A stretch of 64,000 nt of DNA from Candidatus Nitrosocosmicus oleophilus (GTDB lineage: Archaea > Thermoproteota > Nitrososphaeria > Nitrososphaerales > Nitrososphaeraceae): assembly GCF_000802205.1 (NCBI RefSeq), contig NZ_CP012850.1:2542001-2606000 (forward strand), read 5' to 3'. This document shows, piece after piece, positions 58,012 through 64,000 of the stretch (positions are counted from its first letter, which is position 1; each line of letters begins with the position of its first letter). The translations under genes were made by a program, and so were the position numbers. The notes under the pieces were generated by a model. It was given only the letters and a program-made list of their open reading frames with translations, did no database searches and was not told the origin of the DNA.

Positions 58012-59487
58012 CTATGTATTAGAGAATTCTCTTCTTACTCTAGCAATTACTTCTTTCATCTGCTCCTTGGTCTCTTTATATCCATCTTGTATTAGCTGTC
58101 GAATCGTACTTTCCGAAAAGTCAAATGTCTTATTTGAAATAGTATGAGTATCGTTCTTCCGTTCCAAACGAACAACGAAATCAACATCTACCCTACCCTT
58201 TAGTAAATCCTTATAACTTACTTGTTCGCCAGTACCAAGATATATAACCCTAGTTTTTTCCTCCAACATTCTTTTTAATACCTCTTTGCTTGCACCCATT
58301 TCTTCTGCTAAACTCATTAAAGACTTTGCGAACATAGCAAAATCGGATAAAAGAATTGCGACATTTTCATCAAACAGCGTTCTGTCATGATATATGATAT
58401 CATTCTTTCTGTCAACAACCCCATCATAGTCAGTAGGAAGATATTCTTGTTTTGCTGGATGAAGATTTATTATACCATATCTGAGTCTGGGAATTTCATG
58501 TTCTAATTTCCTAACTCTGATCCAGTAATCTCTGTGAGCCAAGATGGTTTGCCGTAATGGAGTATTAGCTAGTAGTCCACCATCCCAGAAATAACGCAAG
58601 TTGGTAGCGCCATTAGAAGTCGGTTGATTATTATCCTCCATGGTTCGGCTGCCATCTGGGCCTTCTTTTACTAACATACGAGTTTCCACATTCAGTTTGG
58701 TATAATCATAATTTACTGGGACGGAACAGCTGGCCAAAACGAAATCCGATTGGATACCATCGTCATATCTTATAACGTGTTCAAATGCCCTAATATCTGA
58801 ATTCTTTGATAAAGAACCATCGGATCTCACTCTACCATATTTTCCGTATTCTGATTTTCTTGTTCCATCTTCCTTCTCGTAACTATCGAAAACCACCGGA
58901 GTAGCCTCTTGTACGTCAACAGCAACTAACAAGAGCCTTGGTTCATTATTTTCAAAGCTTGTAGAGATAGGGAATTTGGCAAACTTTTCCAAGCTGTCTT
59001 TTAGTGGTTTACTATCATAAAGATACCAAGTATTTGATGGATCAAAAAACCTATTATCTAACGAAGGTGTTTGGGGTACAAATACGTTAGGGACTCCCTT
59101 CATAATAAATTCCTTAGTGCTGTAATATCTTCTTGCAGACTCTCCTGAAGCAATTCGTCTATCCAATCTATGCCAAAAATCCCAATAGTCTTTAAAGTGG
59201 GGCATATTATCAACCGTTGACTTAGTAGACAGGTATTCCCAAAATTCTATTAGCCTTTCACCAGATCCTTCCCATGTTTTGTTTTCTTTCACATAGCTTA
59301 CCAATAAAGCAGCGTTTATCGAACCTATCGAGGTCCCAGAAACTATATGAAATAAAGGCTCTTGGCCTCTCCCCTCTCTTTTTAAATATGCTGAAACATC
59401 CTCGTTCATAGCCTTGTATGCGCCTGCTTCATAAGCCCCAAGTGAACCTCCTCCTTGAAATATCAAGGCTCTATTTATACTAGACAA
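58012..59487 (-). CDS. Patatin-like phospholipase, second copy
   Basis: 491 residues. Oxyanion loop QGGGSLGAYEAG near residues 11-22, GTSIG with Ser53, and catalytic Asp in FWDGGLLANTPL. It aligns along its full length with the 35632-37101 protein, including shared stretches such as LDSYEKEDGTRK-like and ERKNDTHTISNKTFDFS, so the pair arose by duplication. Expected to hydrolyse acyl esters. It lacks the Glu-rich insert of the other copy. Confidence 0.93.
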   Translation of the reverse strand: MSSINRALIFQGGGSLGAYEAGAYKAMNEDVSAYLKREGRGQEPLFHIVSGTSIGSINAALLVSYVKENKTWEGSGERLIEFWEYLSTKSTVDNMPHFKDYWDFWHRLDRRIASGESARRYYSTKEFIMKGVPNVFVPQTPSLDNRFFDPSNTWYLYDSKPLKDSLEKFAKFPISTSFENNEPRLLLVAVDVQEATPVVFDSYEKEDGTRKSEYGKYGRVRSDGSLSKNSDIRAFEHVIRYDDGIQSDFVLASCSVPVNYDYTKLNVETRMLVKEGPDGSRTMEDNNQPTSNGATNLRYFWDGGLLANTPLRQTILAHRDYWIRVRKLEHEIPRLRYGIINLHPAKQEYLPTDYDGVVDRKNDIIYHDRTLFDENVAILLSDFAMFAKSLMSLAEEMGASKEVLKRMLEEKTRVIYLGTGEQVSYKDLLKGRVDVDFVVRLERKNDTHTISNKTFDFSESTIRQLIQDGYKETKEQMKEVIARVRREFSNT

Positions 59488-59754
59488 TAATGTTAGCGCA
59501 CTACAAGTATATTTATTACATTGCCATTACTATTACTTGAGACTGAACGTAGCTAGATTGCGAGCGAGTAGATATTACTTTCAGATTGATTGTAAATAAT
59601 GAATAAGGCACTCATAGTGAATCTGATTAAGAGTCTATATCCGTGATTCCAATTGTTACTCCACAGACGATAGATTTTTGATTCTTTATGTATTTATTAA
59701 ACATCAATTGGAGATGCAACTAAAATTTATATGATATCCGTCTGAAAAAATACC

Positions 59755-60273
59755 ATGGAATTGCTCAACAAAATTGTAACGCTGATCAAAGAGAAAGAAC
59801 ATGAGATGTTGATAAAAAGGACTGGTAGTGAAATCACATTGAATGGTGCAAAGATAGGAATTTCGGACTTAAATATGGGCCTGGCTAACTTCTCTAATAA
59901 ATTTATTGAATTTGTGAAAACAAATGAAATTGCAACAACTCTTGATAATTGCCAATATCATCTGAGCAAGATAATTTCAAATATGAAAGATAATGATAAT
60001 TTTAGGCTAGAATGTCAACGGATTAGACTAATGATAATTCTGGCATTTCATCAACTTGGTTCCATTATAGGGACCACGAAAATGACTTCGGATGAGAGTC
60101 TAAAAGAACAATTGACAGAGTGGATGAGACATATGAACGACCTAATCAACCATGCCATATCGGTACTGGAACCAGGACCGAAGTTAGTCACTAAAGGCCC
60201 GGTCTATGAGCAAATTATGAAGTATCAAGGTTTAACTGAAAAAGATATGCAAGAGGCAATCGATAATTCATGA
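59755..60273 (+). CDS. Hypothetical helical protein
   Basis: 172 residues, soluble, helix-rich (FRLECQRIRLMIILAFHQLG). C-terminus ends PVYEQIMKYQGLTEKDMQEA. No cysteine cluster except Cys in DNCQYH and LECQ. The family was not recognised. It is divergent from the second patatin. Confidence 0.65.
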   Translation: MELLNKIVTLIKEKEHEMLIKRTGSEITLNGAKIGISDLNMGLANFSNKFIEFVKTNEIATTLDNCQYHLSKIISNMKDNDNFRLECQRIRLMIILAFHQLGSIIGTTKMTSDESLKEQLTEWMRHMNDLINHAISVLEPGPKLVTKGPVYEQIMKYQGLTEKDMQEAIDNS

Positions 60274-60274
60274 A

Positions 60275-60511
60275 TTTTGACTTTGACTCAGTGATTCCAT
60301 TACCTTTCCCAATTAACTTTATTTGTCCCATATTTCCCCTTTCTTCCTGAATTCCATAAATATGGAAGAAGTAGTTACCCGGGTACTTCCACTTTGCTTC
60401 AACTATTGATGCATCCCCTGGTGCTACAGAAATGGTTTGGGAATGAATAGGAGGGTTATTCCATAATCCGAAGGGATAAGTGAGGAAATTCCTGAAAATA
60501 GTGCTTTCTTG
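60275..60511 (-). pseudogene. Multicopper oxidase/NirK-like C-terminal relic
   Basis: Minus strand reads FGLWNNPPIHSQTISVAPGD, then AKWKYPGNY, then GIQEERGNMGQIKLIGKG. This is the C-terminal cupredoxin domain of the two- or three-domain copper oxidases typical of ammonia-oxidising archaea, with ERGNM and the PPIH.QT strand. The usual FH.HG copper-ligand stretch has become YFHIYG, with a His lost. There is no start and no upstream domain. Confidence 0.68.
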
Positions 60512-60565
60512 CTAAATATCTTACCGACCCTAACATATTGGATCAAGATCACTAATGCCAAATAC

Positions 60566-61072
60566 CTATTGTTTCTCTGGACCAAAAACATGAATATATT
60601 TAATAATGAAATTTATGACGCCATATGACAATACTGAGGCGACTATAGAAGAGATAGTTGTCGCTTCTACTGGTGAATATTCTAATTCTAGGAGCTTAAC
60701 CATGAGAATGAAACTAGTCACGTTATTTACAATATCAAATACAGAACTAGCAAATAGCATTTTGAGCAAAACTTGCTTTAATTTTTGAAGATTTAATTTT
60801 CCCGTTAATCTTTCTGTATATTTTTGTTTGTTATCAAGGTGAAAGAGAACTGCAAAGACTGACTTGTAAGTTAGATAACCAGTTATTACTGTCAAAGCTG
60901 AGTTTAGCACAAAATCGACGGAATATTTAGCTGAAATTTGTGCAACGACTAGACTAATTAAGAAGCCCAAAATCCCTGAAATCAATAAGTTCTTATTTAG
61001 GGAAAGGGTATTGTAATATTTCAAATAAGTTTTGTGAAGGAACCTGTAAATTTTATCAACTCTCCATTTCAC
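60566..61072 (-). CDS. Four-helix membrane protein
   Basis: 168 residues. Helices at about 28-46, 55-75, 105-128 and 135-157, with a basic amphipathic link (LDNKQKYTERLTGKLNLQKL). It resembles small uncharacterised membrane proteins of archaea. No pore or transport motif seen. Monocistronic. Confidence 0.7.
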   Translation of the reverse strand: MKWRVDKIYRFLHKTYLKYYNTLSLNKNLLISGILGFLISLVVAQISAKYSVDFVLNSALTVITGYLTYKSVFAVLFHLDNKQKYTERLTGKLNLQKLKQVLLKMLFASSVFDIVNNVTSFILMVKLLELEYSPVEATTISSIVASVLSYGVINFIIKYIHVFGPEKQ

Positions 61073-61910
61073 TTATTATCAAGAATATGCAAAATAATAT
61101 AAAAGTACATGGAATAATTAATGAATTCAAGATATCTTTATCAAAACCATTTTGAACCATACTGCGGAAAAAGACAAGTTTTTTGTGTGACCGTTACTCT
61201 AATATTATGAATTAGGGTTTGACTCATAAGATCACGATATCACGGGCTATTGTGTGGCATCCAAGAGCAATAAATAAAATGATGATCATTTCTCTATTGT
61301 TTTGGCATTCCTGAGGAATCATACCAAGTAATTTCAAATATTTATTTTCCATGAGTTCTTCATTCTATTATTTGAATTGCAGTTCTAATAGATCAGGAGG
61401 ATACGTATCTTTTCAATAGTTGTTACATACTCGTCAAGACTTTTTTCACTTTGATAGTCACTATGACTGTAATGATTTATGATTGAATTATTTGCAGGAC
61501 CCTGTTTGTTGAAAATTCAAAGTTAATAAGATCATGTCAGACTCTTTCTATTCATTATCTATACTATATTAATCCCAAGTGGTAAGACTTCAATTACTTG
61601 TGAGGTGACATTTAACATAGTAGTTAGTGTTACCACAATTTATAATATTCTAGTTGTAACTTTATTTTACAAATACATGTAAGTGCACTTGGTGCTATTT
61701 AGGCCAGATCCAATCTATGGTGTATTTAGGTAATTGCAAGTGCGATCAGGAGTTCTGTTAGCCAGATGTTGTGAAGAATTAAAATTTTTAATGTGAATCA
61801 AAATGAATGCTAACTTTCTTTTTTAATGTATATTATCATTTATAAGATATTCTGGAAAGATTAACTATTATGAAATATTTTATGCGTCAAATGGATACAG
61901 TAATTAATTT
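61073..61910. other. Gene-poor region upstream of the MFS gene
   Basis: AT-rich; no supported frame or RNA. Confidence 0.4.
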
Positions 61911-63218
61911 ATGCATCTAAAGACGGGATTATCTAAGGAACAACAAACAATAGTTTTTGCTTCTTGGTTTGGATGGGCCCTTGATGGTTATGATCTAGTC
62001 TTAATGTTATTTGTAATATCCTCAGTCAATCAACTTTTTTTTTCGGACAATTCCGCGATGAGTCTATTAGCGACGTTTGCTACATATATTATAGCCCTAG
62101 TCATGCGACCTATCGGAGGCGCCCTATTTGGAAATTTTGGAGATAAATACGGTAGAAAAAAAACCATGATGGTAACAATAGTGGGATTCTCAATTGTAAC
62201 ATTTGCTACCGGTTTACTTCCAACTTGGCAAACTGTCGGGATAGTGGCACCGATTCTGCTTATTTTTTTGAGATTTGTCCAAGGATTATTCGCCGGTGGC
62301 GAATGGGCAAGTGGATCTGTAATTACCATGGAAATGGTTCCAAAAAAGACGCGAGGGTTGCTCTCAGGATTTGTTCAAAGTGGATATTCATTTGGATTTG
62401 TACTTGCGTCAGTCATGTACCTTTTAGTGCTAAATATTTTTCCAAACGATGAATTTGTTGAAATCGGATGGCGAATTTTATTTTTTACAGGATTAATTCC
62501 TGGATTATTAGCACTAATAATCAGAGTAAAGATGGTTGAATCAGAAGTTTGGCTGGAATCGAAAGAACAAAGAAAAGAGATACACAAGACACCATTGAAA
62601 AATATATTATCAGATAGGGTGCAACGAAAACGAATTTTTCTTGCGTTAATAATTATGACTGGTCTCATGTATTCTTATTATACATCCATCGGTTTCATGC
62701 CCGTATTTTTAGAAAATTATGTGGAAATTAACAAAAATGATGTTGCAATCATAATGATCGAGGTAACGGTTGCAGCACTATTGGGCACGGTATTTACGGG
62801 CCTCGTAAGTCAGATTATAGGAAGGATGAAAATAATAACTATTTTTGCTATTGCATCTATACTACTATCTGTACCATTACTTTATGGTCTGTTTATTTCC
62901 ACAAATATTCATGAAAAAATATTTTTTGCATCCTTATTGATTTTCTTATCCGCTACGGCATTTGGTCCAATGCCTGCATTCCTATCAGAAAGATTTCCAA
63001 CTGAGATAAGAAATACTGCCTCAGGTCTTGTTTACAATGGCGGCTTAATAATCGGTTCGTGGTCACCTATTGTTGCAATAAGTCTTTTGTCCAACACGAA
63101 ATCACTCTCACCGATCCTTATCCCACTGGTGCTTGCCCTGAATATTTCAATAGGTGCAATAATCCTTCTAATAGGATCCAGATTAAATCCAGATACTCGG
63201 GAAGTGAACCTTAATTGA
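61911..63218 (+). CDS. MFS transporter, metabolite:H+ symporter type
   Basis: 435 residues, twelve transmembrane helices. GDKYGRKK loop 2-3 motif, and RFVQGLFAGGEWASG in helix 4, are those of the metabolite-H+ symporter subgroup (ProP, ShiA, KgtP relatives). FGWALDGYDLVL in helix 1 contains the Asp often coupled to protons. It probably imports a carboxylate, aromatic acid or osmolyte; the exact substrate is unknown. Confidence 0.93.
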   Translation: MHLKTGLSKEQQTIVFASWFGWALDGYDLVLMLFVISSVNQLFFSDNSAMSLLATFATYIIALVMRPIGGALFGNFGDKYGRKKTMMVTIVGFSIVTFATGLLPTWQTVGIVAPILLIFLRFVQGLFAGGEWASGSVITMEMVPKKTRGLLSGFVQSGYSFGFVLASVMYLLVLNIFPNDEFVEIGWRILFFTGLIPGLLALIIRVKMVESEVWLESKEQRKEIHKTPLKNILSDRVQRKRIFLALIIMTGLMYSYYTSIGFMPVFLENYVEINKNDVAIIMIEVTVAALLGTVFTGLVSQIIGRMKIITIFAIASILLSVPLLYGLFISTNIHEKIFFASLLIFLSATAFGPMPAFLSERFPTEIRNTASGLVYNGGLIIGSWSPIVAISLLSNTKSLSPILIPLVLALNISIGAIILLIGSRLNPDTREVNLN

Positions 63219-63655
63219 CATGATTAACCTTAATGAATTCGGGACGTATTAATCATTTCAAAAGGAGTGATTTTATAGAAATTTAATCTCATTAAGATCA
63301 TTCTGGCTGGTGAAAGGAAGTCAATTACGGCAATAGATATATGTACAAGCCTATTTTTTACACTCATCCCAAGCATTTTGACTTTAAGCCTAGACGCCAA
63401 ATGCAATAATGTGGGAATAACACAAGAAATCCGAATCACCAGGGTTTCAAATTCGACGTATAAACCTGGAAGTTAAGTTTCATGCAAAACAACAACAAAA
63501 CTTATATAAAGACTATCAGAATTCTTTTTTTTAAATAATTGTTAAATTATCTTATTTCATCTGATTTTGCTCATCCTATAATGTTTTTGCAATTAAGTTA
63601 TAAGATACCAAAAGGATAACGAAAACTCTTTTTATTAAATTGCATAATTTGGATC
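63219..63655. other. Intergenic region, no gene seen
   Basis: AT-rich spacer with promoter-like TTTTATTAAA near 63630-63640 for the next gene. Confidence 0.4.
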
Positions 63656-64000
63656 ATGAATTTTTCTGATTTGGAAGCCAAGAGGATAACGCATCTTCTA
63701 GGTGGTGGAAAAGAGAAACTAGAAGAACAAAGAAAAAAGGGTCAATTGACAGCAACTGAAAGAATCAATGCATTATTTGATACAGGCAGTTTTGAGGAAA
63801 TAGATCCTTTTGTAATTCACAATTGTAATGATTTTGGAATGGAAAATAAAAAAATTCTAGGTGACGGTGTTATAACAGGCTATGGAAGAATAGATTCTCG
63901 CTTAGTGTACTCTTTTTGTCATGACTTTACAGTTCTAGGGGGTTCACTCGGTCTTAGTTTTGCGTCAAAGATATGTAAGATAATGGATCATGCATTAAAG
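63656..64000 (+). CDS. Acyl-CoA carboxylase beta subunit, N-terminal part (cut by right edge)
   Basis: 115 codons visible. MNFSDLEAKRITHLLGGGKE then GQLTATERINALFDTGSFEE, and DGVITGYGRIDSRLVYSFCH with DFTVLGGSLG, match the carboxyltransferase beta chain of propionyl-/acetyl-CoA carboxylase. It moves CO2 from biotin to acetyl- or propionyl-CoA. In ammonia-oxidising archaea this enzyme drives the 3-hydroxypropionate/4-hydroxybutyrate carbon-fixation cycle. The biotin carboxylase and carrier genes would be beyond the edge. Confidence 0.93.
   Translation, partial: MNFSDLEAKRITHLLGGGKEKLEEQRKKGQLTATERINALFDTGSFEEIDPFVIHNCNDFGMENKKILGDGVITGYGRIDSRLVYSFCHDFTVLGGSLGLSFASKICKIMDHALK

Overview
The window looks like a chromosome segment of an ammonia-oxidising archaeon of the Nitrososphaeria (group I.1b, most like the AT-rich soil genus Ca. 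Nitrosocosmicus). This is inference from gene content and style. The DNA is AT-rich and coding density is low. Many genes have an archaeal TATA box about 25 bases before the start codon and almost no leader. TTG and GTG starts are common. Typical thaumarchaeal families are present: single-domain response regulators, small C2H2 and zinc-ribbon proteins, secreted cupredoxins, a thaumarchaeal-type tyrosine integrase, and an acyl-CoA carboxylase beta chain cut by the right edge.

Layout. 0-9.3 kb: two-component pair (kinase cut by the left edge), cupredoxin, DMT transporter, C2H2 protein, a perfect 175-bp direct repeat, TrmB-like methyltransferase, SDR and hemerythrin-like protein. 9.5-15.2 kb: secreted Ser/Asp repeat protein, a paralogue pair member shared with 4.6 kb, a broken FMN reductase, and an intact IS5-family (IS903-like) element with 9-bp target duplications. 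15.4-23.7 kb: small zinc proteins, a Coq4-family gene interrupted by one TAA codon, and a Nudix hydrolase. 24.1-26.6 kb: a divergent family-B DNA polymerase of PolB2/Dpo2 type. 27-35 kb: sparse, with small membrane and secreted proteins, one carrying a 27-bp tandem repeat, and an SDR. 35.6-42.9 kb: patatin, MscS-like channel, decayed genes, a secreted protein with 45-bp repeats, and a SemiSWEET. 44.2-45.2 kb: a second IS copy with a nonsense mutation. 45.6-52 kb: K+ channel with zinc ribbon, NHL propeller, ArsA/Get3-type ATPase, relic IS sequence and a flavin reductase. 52.4-54.7 kb: CAP-domain secreted protein, an integrase pseudogene with four in-frame stops and a tRNA-like att scar, and tRNA-CAU. 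54.8-64 kb: CADD-like protein, a membrane/wHTH pair with two further membrane or secreted proteins, a second patatin, a cupredoxin relic, an MFS carrier, and the start of an acyl-CoA carboxylase gene.

The genes do not form one pathway. The main themes are cell-surface proteins whose length varies through short in-frame tandem repeats, small paralogous zinc proteins, and ongoing decay: at least seven recognisable broken genes plus two IS copies and an integration relic. I see no CRISPR array, rRNA or complete prophage.
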